Source: Phoronis ovalis
Taxonomy: Eukaryota > Phoronida > Phoronidae
Reading direction: 5' to 3'
Assembly (NCBI GenBank): GCA_028565635.1
Contig: JAOXYB010034506.1
Coordinates: forward strand, 1-29,331
Length of the DNA stretch: 29,331 nucleotides
Shown: positions 1 through 10,932 of the stretch, piece by piece
Numbering within the stretch: position 1 is the first letter of the stretch
How the letters are laid out: each line of letters begins with the position of its first letter
Notes under the pieces: generated by a model
The model's input: only the letters and a program-made list of their open reading frames with translations
Databases searched by the model: none
Told to the model about the DNA's origin: nothing
Translations under genes and position numbers: made by a program

Positions 1-940
1 CTAATGATATACAACACGTATGTGTCATTTTAATATGTCTTTGTACAAATTTGACAGATTTTGGGACCATTTTTGCCTATATTAATTAATACCTTAAGCT
101 GAGTCAAAAATATTATTATATATAGGTTTTCTGTTAACACATTATCAAATACACATTTTGTTATTGTGTATAATGTAACTACAGTTAATTTCATTAGTTT
201 GTGGGTTTGTGAATTTTTTGTTGTTGATGATGTTGCATATTTCTGACAAGATGTAATAAAATTATACATTTTTCTGGCAACATGGAAATTATTTATATTT
301 CTGTAGAATTTTATAAAACCGGTTTGTAAGGCTACAGTTATAGATAATAAAAAAAATTGCGGATTGACCTATTAGAAATTGCATGGTTTTGTTAGCAAAT
401 GGGAACCAGTTTATTAGTGAATTAAGTAATATCTTATTAAAGTATACTTATGAAACATGGACATTTAAGATGGTTTATGTCGGTGATAAGGTTCCATTAC
501 GTACAGTAAATAGTTCCTTTACACGAACTGGTATAGCAAAATATTTAAAGAAATTATGTGGGTGCATTGCATGATCTCGGTAGGTTTTTATTATTATGCA
601 CAGAATTAGACAGCACGAAACGTTCTGAGGATAAAACTTTTTTTTGGCTTTGTTTGTATACCGGTTTCCTGATTGTATGGTGATTGATTAATATACGTGC
701 ACTGTTTTCACCTCAGAATTAAGGCTTCGACAGTGACATTTAGAAAGATATGTACGTGTAGCTTGAAATTGGTTTTGCTGATGAAAATATAAAACTAGAA
801 CGGAAAAGGATAAAAAATATCTAATCCTAGTTATCAGTGAGAGTTTCATAATATTTTTATCTAATGCCAACATTTCCTCATACTAATAATAGGCAGGAGG
901 TAAATTAGTGGTGTGCTCTAATAAGGATAAATTTCCTGCC

Positions 941-1010
941 GGGTTTATGTTTGCAATAGACCATTTGCATGCACTTGGTGGAGCCACCAGTCACAGGCTC
1001 AGATGTTCCT
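941..1010 (+). repeat. Dispersed repeat, copy 1
   Basis: About 65-70 bp with the core AGACCATTTGC....CTTGGTGG.G..(A/G)CCAGTCACA. The same core appears at 15768-15835 in the same orientation, about 75% identical by eye. The ends are unclear. It is probably a fragment of an old interspersed element of this genome. Confidence 0.55.
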
Positions 1011-3612
1011 TAACATATCACATTTTCTGAATAAAATATATAATGCAGTTATCTGCACAATCATATGATTCATCCTCAAAAATGAAGTATGCTCTAGTAA
1101 GTAGTCTTTTATACAGCTACAAAATGCACCCTTAAAAATGTGTTGTATCTGAATTTCAAGTTTTGGTGGAATTCATAAGAAATGTAAACTCTTTTGCAAA
1201 ATGCTGCAAAACAAATTTTAGTCTGTCACCAAATCCCCAAGGATTGCATTCATGAGTTGTACAAGGACCCGGAACTGTAATGGAGATATATGTGGCCACA
1301 TGACTATCTACTTTTGAGCTGCCAGCTGTATATATTTTTATCATTTAGTATCTATTATTGGTCAAGGTTAAGCTATTTTTATATAGGAGAGCAAAAAAGC
1401 AGAAGTAATGGCCAAATGCTGCTAATTAAACTAATTACTTGAGTAGTTCTGCTGGGATACTGAGGCAAAAAATATAATCTTCAGTTGAGTGGATGTGAAT
1501 TTTTCATCAGGACCCTAGATAATGGATATACAATTGTTTGAGCTGCTGGACTAGAATCATTTGACCTGTTGCTGCAAAACCTTGACTATATATATTATTT
1601 CATACAGCAGCAGTTCAATGGATTTTTCCGCGGAACCTCTGTATGCACTTTGCAACTCATTACAGTGAACAGGGATATAGTTGAATTTTGCTACCTCATG
1701 AAAATTAGAGAAAAGTGTTCAATTAACACATTCACTTTCTTGGAAGAAATGATGCACTGAAAACCAAAAGTCCGCATAGCGAGTAGATTGCTTGTGAAAA
1801 GCTCTTTATAATGCAAATTAGGATTTTGCATTTGAATATTGCATAAACTAAAAGCACTACAAGTTAGCTGCGGGATCGTTTTCAGAAGCAGCTAGCTATG
1901 CCTCATGTTTCTTATATGAACGGATGATATCTTAGTTTCAACACAGCAATTGACTGCTATACTGTACTATCTTCAACTTCAATACAATCTAGGTATCAAA
2001 GCTTTTGTTTCCAAACTTAAATAACTGTGTCTGGCATTCGTGCATTTAGCGGAACAAGTGAATCTGCAAGGAATACATTGCTGAAATTTACAGTTAGGAA
2101 ATATGTCAACAGTTTGTTGCACTGACTACAACTGATATTAAGTAGCAACATGTTATCTTGATAAGTGGCAACCTGCCATCTTGTGTTGTTTGGTTGAATG
2201 ATGTATTATTGTATCTGCTGGCTCCTTCATAAACACCAACTGAAGAATGTTATCAAACCTCTTTGAAACAAATTAAGAACTGCTATCATTAATTCATGCA
2301 AATTGCACTTAAGTCCAAAAATAGACATTGGATAATCTGTTATATGTTATTGCCTTGGCAAACTGGTCTTGTTACATCATGCCTTAATTTCAAGGGAACA
2401 GTTAAAATAATGAAGAGGTGCAATATATAACTATTACCAGTACATGTGTAATCTGATGGAAAAATGAGAGAAGGAATGTTTTGCACATATTTGCAAAAAT
2501 AAGGATCAGATTTTATACCATTGCAAAATTTGCTTATTTCATTAGAAGATTGGAAGATTTAACAAATATTGCAACACCTGCCTGGAGGGAATAGTAGTCC
2601 CTTTAATTGGAACATGGTGTTTTACATTAACTTGCACATCTTTTAGTAACAGGATTAAAACATTGGATGGCACTGTTTAGTTTTTGCAGTATTTGGAGAA
2701 AGTGTAACGGATTTTAGCATGACCGTCAGTAGAAATTAAAAAAGTATTGAAATCTCAAAACTGTCTGTGTGTTTGTAATTTGATGGGAGCGTGAAGTACA
2801 AATGGCTCACCGAGCTAATACCATACCGTTGTTGTTTACGTGGGAAGTGAAGATTTTTGAAGTCATTTATTGTAATATTGTTCTGCCATGGCCAGTGTGG
2901 CAGTATAGCATAAACTGCATCAGTGTCTGGTTTACAATTCAGATATGAGAATTGTCCAAACAGAAATGTCTGTAATTGGATGGGTAAATAAAGCTGAAGA
3001 TTGTGGAGTGTTGATCCTAATGGTGATGCTGAAATATAAAAATACAAGTTGATTGACTATATTTAGCTGAACGCATTAATTACCAATGAATGGTAGCAAG
3101 TTTGTTATCACATGTAAGCTAAGCTTTAAATAGAAGATGCCTTTAACTCAGGTGTTTATGGGTGTTATTGTATTAAATAAATTGAGGTGTTTATAAGTAA
3201 GATGTTAAATTATTACACATGTAGTGTTATAAAGTGCCGTGGCTTGTGTAGGTTTTTTCCCACTCTAGTGGTATAAATCGGTACATTTTACCAAAAAACG
3301 TTGATTCTCAATTCAACTTCTGTTAAACTTTTTGATACTAAATAAAGTGTTGTCAACTCCATTTACATCAAGTTTAAATTAAATATGCTCTCTATGTTTA
3401 GAATATTATAATTTAACTATGTATTTTTCTGACTCTGCCTCTGAAGCTCAACAATTTTTGATGTTTTGTCACAAAATATCAAGACTATTTGCAAATAAAA
3501 CCCATGATTCTGATTGCAGTTCTCCACTTTCACTGTTTATATGTCCTCCCATTACATGCCTCAAATGTTGGCAGTTAGTGTCTGAATAATAAAGTAAACT
3601 TGATAAAGTGAA

Positions 3613-4170
3613 CAAGGTGCCACTAACATGACATAAGCCATTCACTTAGATACATCTTTAAAGAGTAATGTCCAACAGGAATGTTCCAAATAACTGGATC
3701 CATTTTGAAGTTATAGGCATGTCTGTTGCAGGTGGCTCTGCAAGCTGCTATTATAATCTTTATTACCCACAATGCAATGTGCTGATGAGTTGAACAAGGT
3801 TTGCATGTAACTATCAGTGAAAAATATATTTTCACTGACATCCATAACAACACCAAAATGCAGTTATGTGCTCTTAAATATTTCTTATATTATACCTATA
3901 TAAAAGCATTACATTCCATCAGCATATCGCTGCCCGATGAATAAAATATAAATGTTTTTACAATTTTTAACATTTAATGCACAGCTGTGTTCACCTCTCC
4001 ACTTTGCATTATGGGTAATAAAAGTTTACGGTATAATGTTAGCTTCCAAAGTCATCAACATAAATGTCTGTACATTCAAAATTAATTCAATAATTTTCAT
4101 AATTCTTATGCATAATTATTCTTTAAAAATGTACCTACAGGGATGGCCTCTGTCATATTAGTGGTACCTT
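3613..4170. repeat. Foldback inverted repeat (MITE-like)
   Basis: The outer ends are CAAGGTGCCACTAACATGAC on the left and GTCATATTAGTGGTACCTT on the right, near-perfect reverse complements. Inside, ATTACCCACAATGCAATGTG (from 3769) pairs with CACTTTGCATTATGGGTAAT (from 3999), and a CATCTTTAAAGAGTAATG block pairs with a CATAATTATTCTTTAAAAATG block near 4110-4132. Arms are about 200-240 bp with indels around a central loop. The element ends 45 bp before the acceptor of the exon at 4216. It resembles a nonautonomous foldback or MITE insertion with no coding capacity. Confidence 0.7.
3814..3838. repeat. Perfect short hairpin inside the foldback element
   Basis: TCAGTGAAAA, a 5-base loop ATATA, and TTTTCACTGA form a perfect 10-bp stem. 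It lies at the inner side of the left arm of the larger inverted repeat. Confidence 0.75.
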
Positions 4171-4215
4171 ATTTAATTTAAGTCATGATATTAAGGTGGC
4201 AATTGTTTGTTACAG

Positions 4216-4374
4216 GCATTACAACTTGAGCTCAATGAGTTACGCAGTCAAGTTGATGAGGTGCGAGATAATGCAGTGGACTTGATTAACAGGGGAGATA
4301 AATACCAACAAATTGTTGAGCCAGAATTAACAACACTTAACCAAAGATGGGAAGAAGTTTCCAAGAAACTCAAG
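4216..4374 (+). CDS. DMD: Dystrophin exon, spectrin repeat R14 end (like human exon 37)
   Basis: Internal exon of 159 nt, 53 codons, phase 0 at both ends, with acceptor TTACAG and donor GTAAAT. The peptide is a single charged helix-forming segment. VRDNAVDL at residues 16-23, RGD at 26-28, VEPEL at 34-38 and the repeat-closing LNQRWEEVSKKLK at 41-53 match the human dystrophin R14 end (VRDQAVDL, RGD, VEP, LNHRF). The RW pair is the classical helix-C tryptophan position of spectrin repeats. The product is an intracellular rod-domain segment of dystrophin, which links cortical actin to the membrane dystroglycan complex. The human exon is 171 nt as I remember it, so this one is slightly shorter. 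The start of R14 must lie upstream of the window. Confidence 0.93.
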
Positions 4375-5095
4375 GTAAATTTCATTTTTAACTGCCTAAT
4401 TAATATAACAAGCCTTGTTAAAACAAATCACTGATGTCCTAATCTTATATTAGCAGTAGTTCGGCCTAAGTACACCATTAGACTCCCCATCCAACTCAAT
4501 ACAAAAACGTTGTAACGTTCATGCACATATCAAATAGAACAACAGTCTCGGAACTATTATCTCTTCATAATGTGAGCGTACACTCTTTCATACACTACCA
4601 GTTAATTTTTCTTGCAGCCTTGAGCATACTGATTTTGAGAAAATCGTGTTAGAACAAAATTGACCCATGAATCGCACTATTCCTGTGGCAAATAGGCCCG
4701 AATTCAAATTCCGATTTTTAAAAAATTGTAATGATCTCTGGAATTTTATTGCATTAGTCATAAAGTACAACATGCTGACATTACAAAACACCCGAAAGTA
4801 AAACACCACGCCTCCAAAAAAGAAAAAAATACGCGTATTAATATGCAGGTACTATATTCACATATATTGTCAACAAAGCCTCGTGCTATGGTGTCCTTAG
4901 GCCATTCAGCCACTGTATGAAATGGATCTTGATAAATAGTGTTTTTGTTTTGCCTACAAGATTTGTGTATCACTTTTGCAGCGACATTGTCATCATTAGC
5001 ATTTTATCATAAGCCTTTTCTCCACCACTCGCAGGAACTGTGACACTTGGCGTACTATTGTGTTTGTTACATTAGGATTCTGTCTTTGATTTCAG
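4375..5095 (+). other. DMD: Intron (721 bp), nothing else seen
   Basis: Plain intron between the exons like human 37 and 38. Open frames on the minus strand near 4588-4973 have no recognisable domain and no supporting splice context, and I treat them as chance. Confidence 0.85.
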
Positions 5096-5440
5096 GATAA
5101 GCAAAACCTGAAGCATGAAGTTGTTGTAGAAATCAAGCATACTACAACATTAATGAGTACACCTAAGACAGAACCTATCGAAGTTCAAAGGTCAGAGGTC
5201 ATTACCACAGAGGTCAGTCAGTTACACCAGTCAGAAGTCACCGTTGTTGACCAATCTGGAGTTATTACGACAGATCTCGACTTACTGGATTCTTCGCCTC
5301 AGATGACGAGTGTGGATATTGATTTTGATCGACAAGCGCAGGAAGCGAACGAAGCCTTGGAAATGTGGGAGAGTTATCTGGTTGTCAAGGAGGATTGGAG
5401 AGAAGAAGAAATTAGTGAAAATATTGAGAAACAGATTCAG
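5096..5440 (+). CDS. DMD: Dystrophin exon with enlarged linker plus R15 start (like human exon 38)
   Basis: Exon of 345 nt, 115 codons, phase 0 to phase 0, acceptor TTTCAG and donor GTGAAT. It takes the place of human exon 38 (123 nt from memory) but is almost three times longer. The extra part is roughly residues 1-72. It is rich in Ser, Thr, Val and acidic residues and contains three related short segments, SEVITTEV, SEVTVVDQ and SGVITTDL, which suggests growth by duplication. From about residue 73 the sequence becomes helix-like (FDRQAQEANEALEMWE) and aligns to the start of R15. The ATG at codon 20 of the exon is an ordinary internal methionine, because the frame is open through the acceptor and continuous with the previous exon. 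The linker probably forms a flexible interruption in the rod between R14 and R15. Its function is unknown. Confidence 0.9.
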
Positions 5441-5664
5441 GTGAATCGTCATTAATAAATTATAATCTACATTAAGTTAAGGGATAAATGTTCTTGTTAA
5501 GAGCTGTTACCTGTAAAACGGGAAACTGTAAAAATCTTATGCAAATTTTGTAGACTTGTGCTACTGGAATTGGACAAGAATTTAGGAACATGAATGCATG
5601 TTATGGAATAATATATATATATTTAGGTATGTTACGTTCTAACATATAATTTTTTCCATTACAG

Positions 5665-5802
5665 GCTGCAGATTTGGAACTGGAACGCATTGAACCTAAA
5701 ATAATTCTGATGATAGAGCGTACAAATAAGAGGTTAGAAGACGCCAAAGCACAAAACCCTGAAGAGGTGGAAAGAATTGAGAGACAAGTTGCACAAATGG
5801 AG
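5665..5802 (+). CDS. DMD: Dystrophin exon, R15 helix (like human exon 39)
   Basis: Exon of 138 nt, 46 codons, phase 0/0, acceptor ATTACAG and donor GTAACA. This is exactly the length I remember for human exon 39. The peptide is a charged amphipathic helix (IEPKIILMIERTNKRLEDAK, then PEEVERIERQVAQME) with heptad-like hydrophobic spacing, matching the human segment that contains ITDERKREEIKIKQQ only in general character. Assignment rests mainly on position, length, phase and the strong matches in both neighbours. It encodes part of the R15 triple helix of the central rod. Confidence 0.9.
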
Positions 5803-7037
5803 GTAACAAGTGGTCCCAATGTATAAACTATTTGCATGCGGTATGTAACGCAGCAAAATCAACCCACTGTACACGTTTCATGGAGAGTTGTGGAATTGAT
5901 CACTCACAAAATTTCACGGTTGATTTTGTTCATTTTGCTACATAACCCAATGCTGTTAATAAATGTCGAAGCTTGATGTAGCAAGTTAATACTGGTCTAA
6001 TTTCACCCTTCACAATGTTCTTCTTAGTCACTAGAGCAAAATGACTGTTGTCTCCAACAAGACTTTTTTGGGAGCAGTTCTAAAAGAAATTCCTTCCTCA
6101 GGGAGATGCTTGTCATTTTGTTTGTCTCTTATAAATACAAGTGATATAACAATATTTGAGCTTGTACTAATAGTAACTTGATTAACTGTCCTCCAGGATA
6201 TTAACCCCTTGGTATAGTAATCACATATTTTTGCTAGACACTTGACTCTTAGTAAGTATGAATAACATTGTCAGCTATGAATTTAAGTAGATAAATTAAT
6301 GCTTCCACCAGGGGTCGCCACCTCTAATAAAATTGCCACCTTATTTTGCTTCTTTAGTTGAGAACTTTCTTTAAATGAACAACACATTGCACAATACCAA
6401 TTTGCATGGTACAGTGTATTTATTCTTGGCAGAATATCTTACGAAGATGTCAAATTCTATATAGTTATTATTTTTTAAAGCAAAAGTGTTTCTAACATTT
6501 TGTAAATTATCCCTGGTCTTATCAGGCAGTAGCAAAGTACCAGAATTGTATTATTTCTGAAATATGATGTGTATCAATTTTTTAAGTTAATTCTGTGCAA
6601 TCTAGATTTGTATACATTCTAAACTAGCATTGTTAGATCTGTCAGCTGTCTCACCACATCTCCTCATGTGTAGAATAATTGTTTTGAGCAATTAACTTTT
6701 AACGTGGTCGTAGTTGCTGATTTGCATGTAGAAAAGCTTTTTATTTAAGGCAATTAGCGTGACAAAAACCGAGCAGGTACATAGGTCTCCACAAACTATT
6801 TTATACAGATTCCTGGGCCATGGATAATTTTATGCAAGCCCCAGACATGTACTGATAGTATAATAATAAAGAATCCATGGTGCACACCATAGATTAAGTG
6901 AAACTTCCCCAGAAAACGAAACAATTTCAGATGGAGGAACCCAACGCATGATTAGCATTTAGAAGCCTTGTTCTATAAAAAAAAACAAAGAATGTTAATG
7001 GTCTATTTACATAATTGTGTAATTATGTTATTTTTAG
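5803..7037 (+). other. DMD: Intron (1,235 bp) with one hairpin element
   Basis: Intron between the exons like human 39 and 40. Apart from the inverted repeat at 5841-5946 I see no exon, RNA gene or clear repeat. Confidence 0.85.
5841..5946. repeat. Hairpin inverted repeat (~106 bp)
   Basis: GTATGTAACGCAGCAAAATC at 5841-5860, followed by AACC, pairs with GGTTGATTTTG and CATTTTGCTACATAAC at 5918-5946, with one small insertion. Arms of about 24-30 bp flank a ~50-bp loop. It starts 38 bp after the exon donor. It could be a small MITE remnant or an RNA structure in the pre-mRNA. Confidence 0.6.
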
Positions 7038-7205
7038 CTGCGCTGGAATACAGTTAAGACTGAAGCAGAAAATAGGAGGAGAGTTCTTAAGGCAGTAGCT
7101 CCACAATGGTACCAGTATCAGAAAAAGTCAAGTGATTTAGACAGCTGGTTACTTGATATTGAGTTAAGGTTGCAGCAGAGTGAAGGAGATGAAGAAAAAA
7201 TGAAG
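7038..7205 (+). CDS. DMD: Dystrophin exon, R15 middle (like human exon 40)
   Basis: Exon of 168 nt, 56 codons, phase 0/0, with acceptor TTTTTAG and donor GTAAGT. The diagnostic block is APQWYQYQKKSSDLDSWLLD at residues 21-40, which aligns to human SHQWYQYKRQADDLLKCLDD in R15, including the invariant QWYQY. The exon ends in EEKMK where human exon 40 ends in DERKIK, so the splice position is conserved. The human exon is 153 nt from memory. This is one of the strongest single pieces of evidence that the gene is dystrophin rather than spectrin, alpha-actinin or a spectraplakin. Confidence 0.95.
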
Positions 7206-9320
7206 GTAAGTGTTGTCGGCTTTAGTTGCCATTGTTTACTCAAGATCAAGACATGTTTACTGGAGTCATTTGGGTAATAGCAATTAACAAAGTTAACAAG
7301 AAACGAGTAACATAATACCCAGCCCCTCCCCTCGGTATGCTGATGAAAGAAATATTATTAATTGTTAGTTTTGATTTGCATTTTTCATTATCAAGTGAAC
7401 ACAGAAATATTTAATATTTTTTATTTGCCATTATGCAGAATTGCGAATCGCTTAAAATAGCACCCTCTCCATGTGCATTCCGGAATGTTGCCCCTTATGC
7501 GCAGTATGTATGAGCTAAACCAGTTGTTTAAAGTAAAACAGAATATTTAGTGATTACAATTGTAAATACTGATCCGGTATTTATTTATTTATTGAAAAGT
7601 ATGATTCCCATTGTCCAGGGAATATAACCTCTAAGCTACACAATATAACATAACATGATGTACAATGAATTCATTCTGATCTACAAATGTATGATTCCCA
7701 TTATCCAGGGAATATAACCTCTATACAACTACACAATATAACATAATATGATATACAATGAATTCCTTCTGATCTACAAATGTAATCTCATCAATAAATA
7801 ATTACATAAGATGTATACTAACAATTAGGAGCAGCTCAGTATAATCCTACTAAATAGCTTCACATTAGTTCTATCTAACCAATGTCTAAACTTCTAGATT
7901 ATATAGGTAGTTAAAACAAATATCTCTTCAGTAAATAATTCTTCTAATGCTTTTTATAGAAAAACTAATGCGTTTGAAGGCGTTGAATGCTAGGGCAGGC
8001 CACAATTCCAAATGTCAAGCAACATCACAGTTATTGCTATTAAAACAGTTTTATTGCTTGTTTGTACACCTTAATTATGAATTGTGGTTTCTGAAATTCT
8101 ATATATTTTTCCAGTGTATATATAAATGTAACTAATACTGCTGCCGATTAACTTCTGTAATTACACATTATCAGAAATATTAATTACAGCATGTGATTAC
8201 AGACGGCAATGCCATAAAAACATCCATTAGTTCTCTGCAGTAGTGAGAATCGATTCATAGTTTTCTGTTTTAAAATCTCTTCGACCATATACTTTCTTTA
8301 CCAGTAATTGTAAGTGACAAGATGATCATCATGGAAAAGTTATAAGTCCAGTAAAGTTGAAAAAGTCATATGAAAGCAGCTTTAATAGTTTTGTTAAAGT
8401 GTGCTTTATACCAGTTTTAAGGAAATGTAAACTATTAACTTCTATTAGGCTGTATTGAAGTTGTAATTCAGTGTTCTCCACAAAAAAACTTATACTTGTT
8501 CAGGGCACCAATGAACTTCAGTACATAAACCTTGTATTATTTATCAATATTTTATCTATCCAAGTATGGGGTTTCCATAAATAATATCATTGGCCCTGGA
8601 ATATGTATACACTATTTTATGGTGAACACTGGTAATTTATGCAAGAAAATTTTGATTCTCGTGGGATATTTTTCTTGATTTTGATCTAGAAGATGAATGA
8701 TTTCATTTAGAAATCTGATGCATGATGTTAGTGATATTCTTGGTAGATTGGACGCATAATTTAGTTGGATTATTCTATACGTTGTTATCCCTTGTGTTGT
8801 ATTTATATAGCCACTGATTGCATAGGCTATTCTCGGTGTAAGTTAAAAAATTCATTGAATTTTAATTCTTCAATAGTTATTCCTATTTTGGACGAATCAC
8901 GTCCGTCTATAGGTATAAGATGTTAACTTTTGTTCATCCAGATATTGTAGGTAGCTCTTCTTTCGTTTAAATAATCTAACAAATAGCTATACCTTTCACA
9001 GGTTTGAAAATACTTGTAGGAAAATACTTTTATTTCTGAAATGTGAGCTCTTGGTTAAGATCTGCTCCATTAGGATTTCTAGTGGAGTATCAAATGTTTT
9101 GTTTACATTAATATAAAATAATTAAAGCAAGAATCTGTTTAATGTACAGAAGGTCAGGTATTATAGGAAGGTAGTTGGTCGACAGTAAAGTCAATAACTG
9201 CAAGTTGTAACTTTTGTACCTTAAAACAAGGAATATTGTTAGCTTCTATAGAAGTTTATATTTTTTTTCAAAAGAACCACAAGTCAGGTTATCAAGGTAG
9301 AATTTTTTCTGTGGTTTCAG
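7206..9320 (+). other. DMD: Intron (2,115 bp) with tandem duplication and possible decayed retroelement
   Basis: Intron between the exons like human 40 and 41/42. It contains a TTTA-rich run (7581-7593) followed by a 90-bp tandem duplication. A minus-strand open stretch at 8612-8842 (76 codons, no start needed) follows, which is within chance expectation for such AT-rich DNA. Confidence 0.8.
7600..7782 (+). repeat. Two-copy tandem duplication, ~90-bp unit
   Basis: Copy 1 (7600-7689) and copy 2 (7690-7782) both begin TATGATTCCCATT and end TTCTGATCTACAAATG, with the shared core CCAGGGAATATAACCTCTA. They differ by a few substitutions and a 3-bp length difference. They directly follow a TTTA-rich run at 7581-7593. 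The duplication is fairly recent compared with other intronic repeats here. Confidence 0.9.
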
Positions 9321-9776
9321 GCTATTCAGGAGGAAATAGTGAGCCATCAAGTCGATATAGACGCACTTAATGAGAAGGCGGAAGATCTTCAACAGAAAGG
9401 AGTGCCATCGTCAATCCAGCCATCTGTGATTCAACTCAATAGGCGCTGGAAAGAAATTCAGATCCAATTTGCACAATATCATCATCCCGCTGTAGTTCCA
9501 ATGGAAACAGAAGTCTTTAGAAAGGAGAAGTCAGATGTTGAAGCAGAAGACGCAAGAAATATTGTTGCTATGGAAACAGAGGATATATCAAAAACAGAAG
9601 TGTCTTGGATTACTGTCATCACCACTACGACTATTACATTTTCCAAAGTGCCGTCACATTTTGTGGACGATGTCAAGAAAATTTTGGCCAATATAGATAT
9701 AGTGCAGAAACATCTGGGAATGACAGATCTACAAGAGAATGATCAAACATTGTCAGAATGGCAGGCCACTTTACTG
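9321..9776 (+). CDS. DMD: Dystrophin exon, R15 end + long R15-R16 linker + R16 start (human exons 41+42 as one)
   Basis: Largest exon here: 456 nt, 152 codons, phase 0/0, acceptor TTTCAG and donor GTAAGT. Residues 1-54 finish R15. IQPSVIQLNRRWKEIQIQFA (about 34-53) aligns to human VEPTQIQLSKRWREIESKFA. Residues about 57-115 form a linker with two METE segments (VPMETEVF and VAMETEDI) followed by a Thr-rich stretch ITVITTTTITFSKVP, then FVDDVKKILANIDIVQKHL opens R16. The human protein has a shorter interruption here, with METE-like MVMTEDMPLEISYVPSTYL. Human exons 41 (183 nt) and 42 (195 nt) are joined in this genome, so one intron is absent. In vertebrates R16-R17 is the neuronal nitric oxide synthase binding region. 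Confidence 0.95.
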
Positions 9777-10759
9777 GTAAGTTTATTGTGCAAAATACTT
9801 GCAATTAACATATCTATCATAACTGTAAATATATTTATGGCAATTTTTTGCTGGAAGAAGTTTTGAAAAGGACCCATCTAGCAAAAACTGACTGCTACGA
9901 TTTCCAGTAATATCAGTGTAATTGCTTCATGTCGTTTGATGATTTTAAAAGCACATGAACTATATTGTGTTTTATTTCCTTGCATGTTCATGTAGCAGTT
10001 ACATGTGCTTTATCAAAAAAGCATGTTTTAACTGTGTAAAAAAAATGTCTGCTTTAACAAAGTGAAGAAAGTGTCTCTTGACATGGCTTGCAATAGGAAA
10101 AGTTCTTTCAGATGTGATTTAAGTTATCTTGTTCAACAAGTATTTCAGACTTGTTAATAAGAATAAAGAGATGATTTAATTCTTCAGTGATCATAAGTCA
10201 AAATGTATACTTATTGATTTTTTCCATCTGGAAGAAGTTTAAATGAATCCTATTGTGGAAACGCTATAAAATCTTTATTAAACGTTATCGGAGGATCGTA
10301 ACCTTTCATCACAGTTAATTAAGCGTCATATAAATTTGCAGAGAATAAGAACTCGAAATATATTAATGCCTAGTTATTTGTATTATATTAGATTTTCTGT
10401 AAAAAAAAATGCATGAAGGATTTCTAGTGTGCAGGTGGAAAGTTGAGGAAACACCTTTAATCGCTGGATCAAGTAACAGACCGAACTGTTGAAAGGTGCA
10501 AATGTTTGCCTGCTGTGTATGAAGAAAACACAGATGTGCAATTCTTTATACTTCACAAAATTGTTGCGTAAAATTGATTTACAAAAAAATGAAATGAATG
10601 ACAGAGCTGAATGGTGGAACAAATAGATTTCTAAAAAGTATTATTTTTTGGCTGAAGCTGTGATGGCACTATATGATTGTGCTGGCAGTAGAATGGTGAT
10701 ACAGTTACAGCAAAGATGTTTTTGTATCATCGTAGAGTTTTCGTATGTTTTTTTTTCAG
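9777..10759 (+). other. DMD: Intron (983 bp), nothing else seen
   Basis: Plain AT-rich intron between the exons like human 42 and 43. The acceptor sits after a run of eight or more T. No repeat or exon candidate was noticed. Confidence 0.85.
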
Positions 10760-10932
10760 TCGGCTAAAAAAGCTCTGGGTTTCATACAACCTTCAGTAGA
10801 CACAGCAGAGAAAGAACAAAATGAAGCGTTAGCTAATAGTGATCACGAAGAAGCCACAAGGGTTAAAAAGATCATGGAAAAATTACGACTTGACTGGAAC
10901 AGTGTCAATAAGAACTACAACAAAAAACATAG
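10760..10932 (+). CDS. DMD: Dystrophin exon, R16 helices (like human exon 43)
   Basis: Exon of 173 nt starting in phase 0 and ending in phase 2 (AG of an Arg codon). The acceptor follows a T-run (TTTTTTTTCAG) and the donor is GTTGGT. The length equals human exon 43 as I recall it. The end of the peptide, LRLDWNSVNKNYNKKHR, aligns to human LDFQWEKVNKMYKDRQG, including the helix-C Trp and the VNK..Y motif that closes R16. The beginning (AKKALGFIQPSVDTAEKEQ) aligns loosely to the human IKDSLQQSS segment. It encodes the second and third helices of R16 in the rod domain. Confidence 0.95.

Larger units (their letters stand above)
1..4215 (+). other. DMD: Dystrophin intron (3' part, like human intron 36)
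   Basis: No exon-like segment with matching splice sites and dystrophin homology was found here, although helix A/B of R14 must lie upstream. The stretch is AT-rich and holds only short chance open frames on both strands. It contains one copy of a dispersed repeat (941-1010) and the large foldback element at 3613-4170 that ends 45 bp before the exon. Confidence 0.85.

Noticed and set aside
5153-5455. Reading the ATG at 5153 as a gene start
   Set aside because: The frame is open upstream to the acceptor at 5096 and joins the preceding dystrophin exon in phase, so this is an internal methionine.
9482-9691. Minus-strand 69-codon open frame
   Set aside because: It is the antisense shadow of the dystrophin exon at 9321-9776.
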